DNA of 61,587 bases from the NCBI RefSeq assembly GCF_007845645.1, contig NZ_VCQV01000032.1, positions 1-61,587 on the forward strand. Direction: 5' to 3'. The position numbers were made by a program, and so were the translations under genes. How positions within the stretch are numbered: position 1 is the stretch's first letter; each line of letters begins with the position of its first letter. The notes under the pieces are model-generated. The model was not told the DNA's origin and made no database searches. It saw nothing but the letters and a program-made list of their open reading frames with translations. The stretch is from Leekyejoonella antrihumi. GTDB taxonomy: Bacteria; Actinomycetota; Actinomycetes; Actinomycetales; Dermatophilaceae. Positions 15,531-24,636 of this stretch are shown in pieces.

Positions 15531-16306
15531 GCCGATGCCCCCTCTGCCCCTTCGGCGGTGAGCAACAGCTGGGAGATCTGCTGCGCCGTCAGCCGACCGT
15601 GGTCGGCAACCAGCCGGCCGTCGGCGAGCACGACCACGCGATCGGCATACGACGCTGCGATGGGATCATGGCTGACCATCGCGATGGTTTGGCCGTATTC
15701 CGTGGCGGCAGAACGCATCAGCTGCAACACCTCGCTCGACGAGCGCGTGTCGAGGTTCCCGGTCGGCTCGTCGGCGAAGACGATCGCCGGCCGAGGCGCG
15801 AGTGCGCGCGCGATGGCAACCCGCTGCTGCTGTCCGCCGGACAGCTCCGCGGGTCTGTGGGTGATCCGTGCGGCGAGGCCGAGCACGTGCACCAGGTGAT
15901 CGATCCAGCGTTGCTCCTCGACAGTGATGCTGTGCCCCGCGAGCTGAAAGGGCAGAGCGATGTTCTCGACGACGCTCAGTGTCGGCACGAGGTTGAAGGA
16001 CTGGAAGACGAAGCCGACGTTGCGTCGCCGCAGGATGGTCCGGGCAGTGTCGTCCAGGGTGTGCAGCGGCGCTCCGGCGAGGAAGACGCCGCCCGAGGTG
16101 GCGTCGTCGAGGCCCGCTGCGACATGCATGAAGGTGGACTTGCCAGACCCGGATGGACCCATGATCGCGGTGAACTCGCCCTGCTGGACGTCGATGTCGA
16201 TGCTGTCGAGGGCGGTGACCGCGGCGCTGCCGAAGCCGTAGCTCTTGCTGACCTGTCGGAAGGACACGACCGCGGGGGACATAGAGGTGGATTCGATCGA
16301 GAACAT
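15527..16306 (-). CDS. ABC transporter ATP-binding protein (LolD/MacB type)
   Basis: About 259 residues with Walker A GPSGSGKSTFMHVAAGLD, Q-loop FVFQSFNLVPTLSVVENI, signature LSGGQQQRVAIARAL, Walker B IVFADEPTGNLD and switch histidine VSHDP. The AGLD, RRRNVGFVFQ and DEPTGNLD versions are specific to the LolD/MacB/SalX group that energises FtsX-type permeases. The start is uncertain: ATG 16306 (MFSIES, with GAGG upstream) is preferred over ATG 16342 and ATG 16282. It is transcribed with the permease behind the palindrome at 16365. Confidence 0.92.
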   Translation of the reverse strand: MFSIESTSMSPAVVSFRQVSKSYGFGSAAVTALDSIDIDVQQGEFTAIMGPSGSGKSTFMHVAAGLDDATSGGVFLAGAPLHTLDDTARTILRRRNVGFVFQSFNLVPTLSVVENIALPFQLAGHSITVEEQRWIDHLVHVLGLAARITHRPAELSGGQQQRVAIARALAPRPAIVFADEPTGNLDTRSSSEVLQLMRSAATEYGQTIAMVSHDPIAASYADRVVVLADGRLVADHGRLTAQQISQLLLTAEGAEGASA

Positions 16307-16364
16307 GCGACCAGCCTCGCTGGGGTGGTGCCTCCTGCGCATCGGGCCTAGGATCGACTCGGGC

Positions 16365-16380
16365 TACATCTCGAGATGTA
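16365..16380. promoter_or_regulatory. Candidate response-regulator site, perfect palindrome TACATCTCGAGATGTA
   Basis: A perfect 16-bp palindrome in the 98-base gap between the response-regulator gene and the ABC operon it probably controls. A related half site, TACATCTCG followed by GATGT (18292-18311, read on the minus strand), lies just upstream of the histidine kinase gene. Placement before both units fits binding by the LuxR-type regulator encoded between them. Confidence 0.5.
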
Positions 16381-16404
16381 CGGCGGGGCTCGCGTCGGCA
16401 CCAC

Positions 16405-17058
16405 TCATAGCAGGCCGTGTTCGTAGCAGTAGACGACCAGCTGCACCCGGTCTCTCAGTTGTAGCTTGCTGAGGATCCGAGACATGTGCGTTTTCACCGT
16501 TGCCTCGGAAAGATATTCGGCTGAGGCGATCTCGGCATTCGACATACCTTGCGCGGCGCGCAGCATGATCTCCCGTTCACGGTCGGTGAGCCGGTCCAGC
16601 TCCTCGCCCGGAGCACGTGTATGCGCGCGGAATCGCTCGAAGAGTGATTTCGTCGCGCTGGCTGCGACGACCTGACTCCCGGAGGCGACTGCGCGGATGG
16701 CGCCGAGCAGGAACTCGGGCTGTGCGTCCTTGAGCAGGAACCCGCTGGCTCCCGCGTCGATGGCGTCCGCAACGGCCGCGTCGAGGTCGAACGTCGTCAG
16801 CACCAAGACCTTCGGCGCCGTGTCTCGGTATTCTTCGCAGATCCTCCTGGTCGCGGTGACGCCGTCGACCCGTGGCATGCGCACGTCCATGAGGATCACG
16901 TCAGGGCGAGCCTTCGCGACCAGGCCGACCGCGGCGTCCCCATCGTCCGCGTCGCCGACGAAGGCGAGGTCCGTCTGGCTGTCGATCACCATGGCGAGGC
17001 CGCCGCGGAAGAGCGCTTGGTCGTCGATCATCGCGACTCGGGTGGGTGAGGCGTTCAT
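16405..17058 (-). CDS. NarL/LuxR-family response regulator
   Basis: A 217-residue two-domain regulator. The receiver holds the acidic pair in MIDDQALFRGG, phosphoacceptor Asp58 in LMDVRMPRVDG and the switch Lys in GFLLKDAQPEFL. The LuxR-type helix-turn-helix runs LTDREREIMLRAAQGMSNAEIASAEYLSEATVKTHMSRILSKL. The ATG overlaps the kinase stop as ATGA, so both are translationally coupled. The ABC exporter downstream on the same strand is the probable target. Confidence 0.93.
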   Translation of the reverse strand: MNASPTRVAMIDDQALFRGGLAMVIDSQTDLAFVGDADDGDAAVGLVAKARPDVILMDVRMPRVDGVTATRRICEEYRDTAPKVLVLTTFDLDAAVADAIDAGASGFLLKDAQPEFLLGAIRAVASGSQVVAASATKSLFERFRAHTRAPGEELDRLTDREREIMLRAAQGMSNAEIASAEYLSEATVKTHMSRILSKLQLRDRVQLVVYCYEHGLL

Positions 17059-18260
17059 GAGCGGGCGGATTCCTTCAGGTCGACTTTTCGCGCCGCATTC
17101 ACGCGGCTTGGCGTGGGTATGGAAGCGTCGACCACCCATTCGCGGGAGAGGCGGCGTGATTCGAGGTGACCGCCGGCGATGTTGGCGCGTTCGATCATTC
17201 CGACGATGCCGTGCCCGGTGCCCTGCCCAGGTGTACCGACCGCGTTGACGACCCGCAGCCGGTAGCCGGCGCTCCAGTCCTCGAAGACCTGGACCGGCAC
17301 GCGCAGGTCGCCGTGTTTGAGCGCGTTGGTCAGGGACTCACCGAGCAGGCGGTGGGCGGTCAGGGTGAGTAACGACGCCTGATCCGGGCCGCCGACCCGA
17401 CGATGCTGGATCTGCATGCCGGTCGAACGCATTCGCTGCATCAGGCGCTCGTGCCGGTCGTCACCGGAACGGGGCGGTTCTGCTTCGACGTCACGCAGTT
17501 CGGCGAGGATCGTACGCACGTCCGCAATGGTCGACCGCGCTGTCTCGGCGATGACCTCCAGAGCCTGCTCGGTGGCCGCGGGGTTGTCGCGCATGGCATA
17601 GCGCGCGCCGTCCGCCTGGGCTGCGACGACGGCCCAGGAGTGCGCGACCGTGTCGTGCATGTCTGCGGCTATCCGGCTGCGCTGGGACTCGTGCTCGTAT
17701 CGGTCGGCAAGCCTGAGTCGCTCGACCCGGTCGACCTGAGCGTCGAGCTCTGCCTGGATGGAGCGCCTCCGCTGGAGCCTCAGATAACCCGCGATCCACC
17801 CGCCACCGCACACCAGGCCGGCCATCGCAGTCACCGCGGTCGCGGCGACCAGGCGTGGGTCGGCGCCGGCCGGCCCGTCCGGCACCAGGATCGTCCAGAA
17901 CGGGAGCGCGGCCAACCCGAGACCGCCCAGGATGATTCCCAGGCGGCGAACTGCGGCTCGTGGGTCGGCGCCGATCATGAAGAACAAGGCGGCGTAGGCG
18001 AAATCGACCAAGGCGACTCGCGGCATCCACTGCGGCGTCATGAACTGCATGATGGCGGCGGTCAGTCCGAGGGCCATCATGAGGCCGACGCTGAGTCGTC
18101 GGACGGCCAGTGCCGCGGCGAATACGACCACGAGGAGGAACTCACCGGTGCTCGCTCGCAGGTAGAGCCCACCCAGCACGAGGGCCAGTGCCCCGGCGCA
18201 GGCGAGGTCAAAGCTCAGCTGCCTGCGAGTTGGCCGACGTTGCTCCCAGATCTGCGGCAT
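17055..18260 (-). CDS. Sensor histidine kinase, HisKA_3 (NarX/DesK-like) type
   Basis: About 401 residues beginning MPQIWEQRRPTRRQ. Five or more hydrophobic segments between residues 15 and 160 form an intramembrane sensor with almost no extracytoplasmic domain. The HisKA_3 phosphoacceptor is His202 in MHDTVAHSW, and the HATPase region ends in GHGIVGMIERANIAGG. The N box is degenerate (RLLGESLTNALKHG supplies the asparagine). Intramembrane-sensing kinases beside FtsX-type exporters usually respond to envelope stress. Upstream in-frame starts would overlap the leuA leader and are rejected. Confidence 0.9.
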   Translation of the reverse strand: MPQIWEQRRPTRRQLSFDLACAGALALVLGGLYLRASTGEFLLVVVFAAALAVRRLSVGLMMALGLTAAIMQFMTPQWMPRVALVDFAYAALFFMIGADPRAAVRRLGIILGGLGLAALPFWTILVPDGPAGADPRLVAATAVTAMAGLVCGGGWIAGYLRLQRRRSIQAELDAQVDRVERLRLADRYEHESQRSRIAADMHDTVAHSWAVVAAQADGARYAMRDNPAATEQALEVIAETARSTIADVRTILAELRDVEAEPPRSGDDRHERLMQRMRSTGMQIQHRRVGGPDQASLLTLTAHRLLGESLTNALKHGDLRVPVQVFEDWSAGYRLRVVNAVGTPGQGTGHGIVGMIERANIAGGHLESRRLSREWVVDASIPTPSRVNAARKVDLKESARS

Positions 18261-18375
18261 GGCCCAAGTGTGACCGACGGACGCACCGCGGCACATCCTC
18301 CGCGAGATGTATGAGTGGATCTCGACCGGGTGAATCGACGACCCTGTCCACGAACTGGACGTGAGTACCGTCTTG

Positions 18376-18405
18376 TGGACAGTGGTCGGATACGTGCCGT
18401 AATGT
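18376..18405 (+). promoter_or_regulatory. Probable promoter of the leuA leader
   Basis: TGGACA (18376-18381), 18 bases, TAATGT (18400-18405), then seven bases to the GTG at 18413. The spacing places the transcription start at or near the leader-peptide start codon, implying a leaderless leader ORF. Confidence 0.5.
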
Positions 18406-18412
18406 GACAACC

Positions 18413-18463
18413 GTGCGGACTGCATACGGACTGCTTCTTCTTCGCTGCCGCGGCGAGGCCTGA
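18413..18463 (+). CDS. leuL: leuA leader peptide, 16 codons with four consecutive leucines
   Basis: The frame GTG 18413 to TGA 18463 reads MRTAYGLLLLRCRGEA. Four consecutive Leu codons (CTG CTT CTT CTT, three of them the rare-in-high-GC CTT) are the classic sensor of charged leucyl-tRNA. Directly after them a strong GC stem begins, so ribosome stalling at the Leu codons would change folding of the leader RNA and control read-through into leuA. No Shine-Dalgarno is needed if the transcript starts at the GTG. Leader peptides before leuA are known in actinobacteria. Confidence 0.85.
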   Translation: MRTAYGLLLLRCRGEA

Positions 18464-18485
18464 TCTTCGGCCTTCCTCGCCGCGG
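18448..18485 (+). terminator. leuA attenuator hairpin
   Basis: CCGCGGCGAGGCC (18448-18460) pairs with GGCCTTCCTCGCCGCGG (18469-18485) around a short loop, leaving one small bulge. The stem begins inside the leader ORF right after the Leu codons. No T-run follows, so it is either a poor intrinsic terminator of the kind common in high-GC actinobacteria or an antiterminator arm. Confidence 0.7.
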
Positions 18486-18560
18486 AGTGAGTCATGCCCG
18501 GGCCGAGTCCATCGCACCGCTCGTTGCACAGTTGGTCCACGCGATCGCGTGAGGCGCTGA

Positions 18561-20369
<1,809 letters not shown>

Positions 20370-20615
20370 TCGGACGCCCGACACACCAGGGATGACCGTG
20401 CGTCCGCCAGTGATCCTGCGCGGCCCGGGCCCGGCGATCTCAGACCCTGCGTGACGATCCCATCGAGATCGTCCGCGGGGTCTGCTCACTTGGCGTGGCT
20501 CGGTGGTGGTCGATCGACTCTGTCCAAGCGTGGGTCTAGCCGAATCTGACTGCTGCTGCACCGTTCCCGTTGCCAAGTCGGGATGGTTGTCGGTGGACAT
20601 CGGTACGATGTAGGT

Positions 20616-22334
20616 ATGAAGGAAGCAGCGGTCGGCCTGGTCACTGGGAGCGATACGGCTCCCGAGTGGTTGGCGGCTGCGACCGCGCTGCTGGGGCGGG
20701 ATCCGGAGACTTTGGTCATTGATACGGACCGGGCGTTGGAGTTGATCGGGTGGCTGTCCCGGTCGGTGTTCTCGCATGCGAAGACCGACCGGTCTCACCA
20801 TGACAAGGCCGGGCTGCTCGACCAGATCCAGGCAGCGCAGGCGTTGATCAACACGGCCAGCGCGATCCAGCACGTGCGGGTGGCGCAGTACGCGGCGACC
20901 ACCGAGACCCTTGCCCTGCACCTCGGCGGCGACCTTGGCCCCGACGCAGACGCTGACTCGGACGGTGCGGGGCCGCGGGAGCACGCGCACGACCTCGGGC
21001 ACGTGTGCGAGTTCACCGATGTGGACCTGGCACCGGTGATGTGCTGGGGGCCGATGCAGGCCACCCGACGCATCGAGGAAGCCGTCGACGCCGTCACCAA
21101 AACACCCCGGTTGTTGGACGAGATGGGCGCCGGACGACTGGACGCGACCCGCGTCGCGCAGGTGACCTGGGAACTGGCCGAAGCCCCCGACGACACCTGC
21201 GCGCAGGTGGAGGACCTGCTCCTGGACCGCGGGCTGACGGGGTGGACGTCGCGGCAGGCCCGTAACCGGGCCCGCACGTTGGTCCGCCGCTGCGACCCGC
21301 CCGCGGCCAAGGCCGCCCGGGCAAAGCGCACCAAAGAGGAGATCGGGGTGTTTACCCGGCCCGGGCCCGAGAACGGGCTCAGTGAATGGACCGCGATCCT
21401 GCGCTCCGGCCAAGCGCTGCCCGCGTTCCAGGCCGTCGACGAGCTGGCCCGGCAACTGCACCAGGACAGCATTACCGGCAAGACGTTGGGTGAGTGCCGG
21501 GCGGACGCTCTGTGTGACCTGATCCTGGGCCACGCCGACGTGCAGACCATCGTCAACGTCCTGGTCCCCATCAAATCCGAACCCATCAATGGTGAGCCCG
21601 AGCCTACCAGCGACACCAGAACTGCCAGCGGGGACGAGCCGACCAGCCCGGTCGAGCAGGTGCTCTTCGACCTGTTGGCGGACTACAACTGGGACGCCGC
21701 CCTGCGAGACCTGATCATCGACCTCGACCAACACCCCGGCAATGGCAGCAGCACCACTGGTGAATTCGTCCCGGGCGAATCATCACCGCCCGACGACGAG
21801 CATCACCCACCGGATCCGCCCGACCGACCACCACCGCTTCGTGAGCACCGACCGTTGTGTCTACCCGACGTGGAGGTCCCCGGCATCGGGGTCATCCCCG
21901 CCGAAGCGGTGCAAGAGATGATCCGCACCCTGGGGGTCACTCTGACCCGGGCCCTGGTCGACTGGCACACCGGCACCATCCTGGAAACCGGGGCGGCCAC
22001 CTACCGGCCCACCGCCGCGATCCGCCGACACGTGATGCTGCGAGACCAGCACTGCCGGTTCCCCGGCTGCGACCGGCCGGCGAAGTTCTGCGATGTCGAC
22101 CACGTGACCCCCTGGCCACAAGGACCCACCAAGCCGACCAACCTGCAGTGTTTGTGTCGGCACCATCACCGCGCGAAGCACGAAACCCGCTGGCAGGTCA
22201 CCATGACGCCCGACGGCACCAGCACCTGGACCAGTCCCACCGGCCGCGAATACACCACCCACCCCGGCACCCTCGAAGTCACCGCCGACCTACACGTCAC
22301 CACTGGTATCGCCGACGATCGGGCCGAATCCTGA
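20616..22334 (+). CDS. DUF222 domain protein with C-terminal HNH endonuclease (REP13E12 type)
   Basis: About 572 residues. The first 300 form the helical DUF222 region (LIGWLSRSVFSHAK, LDEMGAGRLDATRVAQVTWELAEAP, TSRQARNRARTLVRRCDPPAAKARA-like), followed by a Pro/Asp-rich linker near 385-420 and the HNH nuclease: TAAIRRHVMLRDQHCRFPGCDRPAKF, CDVDHVTPWPQG, PTNLQCLCRHHHRAKHE. This is the family that hosts REP13E12 repeats in Mycobacterium and is multicopy in many actinobacteria. TACGAT at 20604-20609 lies seven bases before ATG 20616, consistent with a leaderless start. The biological role is not established. Confidence 0.9.
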   Translation: MKEAAVGLVTGSDTAPEWLAAATALLGRDPETLVIDTDRALELIGWLSRSVFSHAKTDRSHHDKAGLLDQIQAAQALINTASAIQHVRVAQYAATTETLALHLGGDLGPDADADSDGAGPREHAHDLGHVCEFTDVDLAPVMCWGPMQATRRIEEAVDAVTKTPRLLDEMGAGRLDATRVAQVTWELAEAPDDTCAQVEDLLLDRGLTGWTSRQARNRARTLVRRCDPPAAKAARAKRTKEEIGVFTRPGPENGLSEWTAILRSGQALPAFQAVDELARQLHQDSITGKTLGECRADALCDLILGHADVQTIVNVLVPIKSEPINGEPEPTSDTRTASGDEPTSPVEQVLFDLLADYNWDAALRDLIIDLDQHPGNGSSTTGEFVPGESSPPDDEHHPPDPPDRPPPLREHRPLCLPDVEVPGIGVIPAEAVQEMIRTLGVTLTRALVDWHTGTILETGAATYRPTAAIRRHVMLRDQHCRFPGCDRPAKFCDVDHVTPWPQGPTKPTNLQCLCRHHHRAKHETRWQVTMTPDGTSTWTSPTGREYTTHPGTLEVTADLHVTTGIADDRAES

Positions 22335-22419
22335 TCGCGCAACTCCATCGAGCCTGTATTTCGCGGGCCGGGGGCATGCCCGCCCGGACCCAGGCGCGCC
22401 GGCCACAGAATCAGTCAAC

Positions 22420-23232
22420 TCATTGCTGTCCTTCGGCGACGATCTCGCCGAAGGCGCGAAGGGTGGACTCGTCGCCCGCCGACTTCAGCGGTGCCGCGGT
22501 TGGTCGGCCCCACAACCAGCAGTCCACGTCGGCGGCCGCTCCGGCTACGGTCGCACTGGCCGTGGTGCTGCCCGACTCCAAGATGCGGATGCTCGCCTCG
22601 TCGATGCTCTCGCGTGAATGCGGGTCCTTGCCGGCGATCCGGCCAATCTGCGCCAGCCAGGTGTCGGACGTGTCCTCGGCCACGACCTGGATCACCTGGC
22701 CCGGGTTGGCGGTGAACTCCACCCAGTCCGGTGCGCCGGCAAACATGACGGCCAAGATCTCGTCCAGGCCATCTGCCGCAAGGTCCTGGTCGATGGGGGC
22801 GATCGGCGCGCCCGCGGTCAGTTCTGCGTCGATGCGATGCATCAACGCCTCATGTGCCTGTCGACGGCTGATGTACGACACAGTGTGAAGATCCTTGCCA
22901 TACGTCCACATCCACCGCGGCTGATCACCAGGCGTCCGCTCGAGAACCTCAGTCAGTTGCGCCGTAGCGCGTTCAAAGGAGTCGATCAGTGCCCCACGCG
23001 TGGTCGGCCGCTCTGGGTGGGTCAGGGCGTGCACCTGATCGGTGGTGCGCACATCCTGAGTGACGATGGTGGCCCAGAACCACTGCACCTCGGCGAGGTG
23101 CCAGAGCAGATCGTCTGAGTTCCAGTCCGGACAGGTCGGCACGTTGGCGTCCGCGGGAGCGTCGAGGAGCACCTCTGCGAAGCGTTCAGAGTCGCGGCGG
23201 AGATGGTCGATGAACGATGTCCGAGAGGCCAT
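22420..23232 (-). CDS. Maleylpyruvate isomerase family (mycothiol-dependent, TIGR03083) protein
   Basis: About 270 residues starting MASRTSFIDHLRRDSERFAEVL. The VPTCPDWNSDDLLWHLAEVQWFWATIV segment is the helical DinB-like metal-binding core of the actinobacterial maleylpyruvate isomerase N-terminal family, and SRRQAHEALMHRIDAELTAG is the second metal-binding helix pair. A C-terminal MDMPI-like domain follows (WVEFTANPGQVIQVVAEDTSDTWLAQIG). Members often use mycothiol, but the substrate here is unknown. A GTG at 23250 would add six residues. It stands alone, convergent with the HNH gene and divergent from the GNAT gene. Confidence 0.85.
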   Translation of the reverse strand: MASRTSFIDHLRRDSERFAEVLLDAPADANVPTCPDWNSDDLLWHLAEVQWFWATIVTQDVRTTDQVHALTHPERPTTRGALIDSFERATAQLTEVLERTPGDQPRWMWTYGKDLHTVSYISRRQAHEALMHRIDAELTAGAPIAPIDQDLAADGLDEILAVMFAGAPDWVEFTANPGQVIQVVAEDTSDTWLAQIGRIAGKDPHSRESIDEASIRILESGSTTASATVAGAAADVDCWLWGRPTAAPLKSAGDESTLRAFGEIVAEGQQ

Positions 23233-23319
23233 GTCCGCAAGCGTAGTCACGTCACCCGACAGGCGAGTGGGAAGTAATTAGCGTGGTGCGGTGGAGTCTG
23301 CTTCGCGTACGCTGCGGCG

Positions 23320-23889
23320 GTGACCGATGACATCCACCGCTTCGACGATCACTCGCTGCCCTCAGACGATTTCGGTCTGCGCGCGCCGTGCGCCTCCGAC
23401 ATCGACGCGATCACCCAGGCGTGCCGTGATGCACTGACGCAGAAGTGGCTGCCACTGCCCAACCCCTACCGGTGGGCGGACGCGCAGCGGTACGTCGAGG
23501 AGTTCGCACCCTCGCAGCTGGCCTCTGGCAACGGCATCGTGCGGGTCATCGAGGTGGACGGCGAGGTCGCCGGGGTGATCGACCTGAAGAAGACCGACTG
23601 GCGGGCCGCGACCACCGAGATCGGCTACTGGGTGGCACCGGCATACCGCGGCAAGGGTCTGGCCGGGCGCGCGTCCGCGCTGCTGGCCGACTGGGCTCTT
23701 CGGGAGCAGGGTATGCAGCGGGTCGAGATCCGGGCCGCCGTCGGGAATATCGGATCGGCCCGGGCAGCCAAGGCCGCCGGTTTTGGCTACGAGGGCTGTC
23801 TTCGATCCGCCGGCTTCACCCACGCCGGCCGCGTCGACCTGGAGGTCTACGGCCGGACCGTGGAGGATCTGGCTCGCCGAGAGGCATAG
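23320..23889 (+). CDS. GNAT family N-acetyltransferase (RimJ/RimL-like)
   Basis: A 189-residue acetyl-CoA-dependent transferase. The fold markers are FGLRAPCASDIDAITQAC, the FAPSQLASGNGIVRVIEVDGEVAGVIDLK beta sheet, EIGYWVAPAYRGKGLAGRASALLADWA with the acetyl-CoA loop (R-G-K-G-L-A), and QRVEIRAAVGNIGSARAAKAAGFGYEGCLRS. The N-x-x-S-x-x-x-A-x-x-x-G-F pattern is that of ribosomal-protein acetyltransferases of the RimJ/RimL type, but the target is unknown. Start is GTG 23320. The 3' end overlaps a nested palindrome shared with the convergent alkB gene. Confidence 0.88.
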   Translation: MTDDIHRFDDHSLPSDDFGLRAPCASDIDAITQACRDALTQKWLPLPNPYRWADAQRYVEEFAPSQLASGNGIVRVIEVDGEVAGVIDLKKTDWRAATTEIGYWVAPAYRGKGLAGRASALLADWALREQGMQRVEIRAAVGNIGSARAAKAAGFGYEGCLRSAGFTHAGRVDLEVYGRTVEDLARREA

Positions 23890-23960
23890 AAACCCGGTGA
23901 GCGGCATACGAAATAGGTATGCCGCTGGGCTGCCGCTGGGCGGGAAGGTATGCCTCTCGG
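23877..23960. terminator. Nested palindrome between GNAT and alkB, probable bidirectional terminator
   Basis: Outer arms CCGAGAGGCATA (23877-23888) and TATGCCTCTCGG (23949-23960) are a perfect 12-bp inverted repeat. An inner pair GCGGCATAC (23902-23910) and GTATGCCGC (23918-23926) is nested inside, followed by a repeated GCCGCTGGGC. The element sits between convergent genes and shares GGTATGCCG(C/A)TGGGC with the element at 37380-37449. Confidence 0.7.
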
Positions 23961-23973
23961 CGGTGGTGGCTTG

Positions 23974-24621
23974 TCAGCGCACGTCGTGCGGGCGGAACTG
24001 GATGCTGATGCGCGGACCGACCGGCTTGCTGGTCTTGGGTATGCCGTGCTCCCAGGTGCGCTGGCACGATCCGCCCATCACCAGCAGGTCCCCGTGACCG
24101 AGCACCCGGCGGATCGTCTGGCCGGCCCCGCCTCCGACCGGACGAAGCAGCAGTGCCCGCGGTGCACCGATCGATACGATCGCGACGCAGGTGTCCTGCG
24201 TGCGTGACCGGCCGACTCGGTCGCCGTGCCAGGCAACCGAGTCGTGACCATCGCGGTAGAGGCACATGCCGGCCGTCGTGAACGGCTCGCCGAGCTCGTG
24301 CGAGTAGTAGTCAGACAGCCGCGAACGGGCCTGTGCCAGAACGGGGTCGGGCAGCGGCTCGCGCTCGCCGTAGAACCGCAGCAGACGGGGTGTGTCGACC
24401 GCGCGGTCATACATCATGCGCCGCTCGCCCTGCCACTCCACGCCGGCGAGGCCACCGTCGGCGAGTCGGGTGAAGAGCTCGTCGGCGCCCGTGACCCAAC
24501 CCGGGCGCACGTCGACCCACGCGCCGTGGCTCAGCGGCAGCCGCTGCGTGCAGCCGCGTAACGATCGCAGGCCGACCTCCTCCACCTGGTCGAGCAGGGA
24601 TCCCTGGAGTGCGTAGGACAT
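23974..24621 (-). CDS. alkB: AlkB-type Fe(II)/2-oxoglutarate-dependent DNA repair dioxygenase
   Basis: A 215-residue oxidative demethylase for N-alkylated DNA bases such as 1-methyladenine and 3-methylcytosine. The iron ligands are His132 and Asp134 in WHGDRVG and His192 in WEHGIPK. The 2-oxoglutarate and structural arginines are Arg204 and Arg210 in GPRISIQFRP. VEWQGERRMMYDR and the GMCLYRDGHDSVAWH strand complete the family pattern. An alternative substrate class (RNA or protein) cannot be excluded. It converges on the GNAT gene and stands 15 bases downstream of the flavoprotein gene on the same strand. Confidence 0.92.
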   Translation of the reverse strand: MSYALQGSLLDQVEEVGLRSLRGCTQRLPLSHGAWVDVRPGWVTGADELFTRLADGGLAGVEWQGERRMMYDRAVDTPRLLRFYGEREPLPDPVLAQARSRLSDYYSHELGEPFTTAGMCLYRDGHDSVAWHGDRVGRSRTQDTCVAIVSIGAPRALLLRPVGGGAGQTIRRVLGHGDLLVMGGSCQRTWEHGIPKTSKPVGPRISIQFRPHDVR

Positions 24622-24636
24622 ACGTCCAGTATGCGG

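Noticed and set aside
14136-18260. A new type of immunity system in the ABC/two-component block
   Set aside because: Every component falls in known families (FtsX permease, LolD-type ATPase, NarL regulator, HisKA_3 kinase), so it is an ordinary envelope-stress module.
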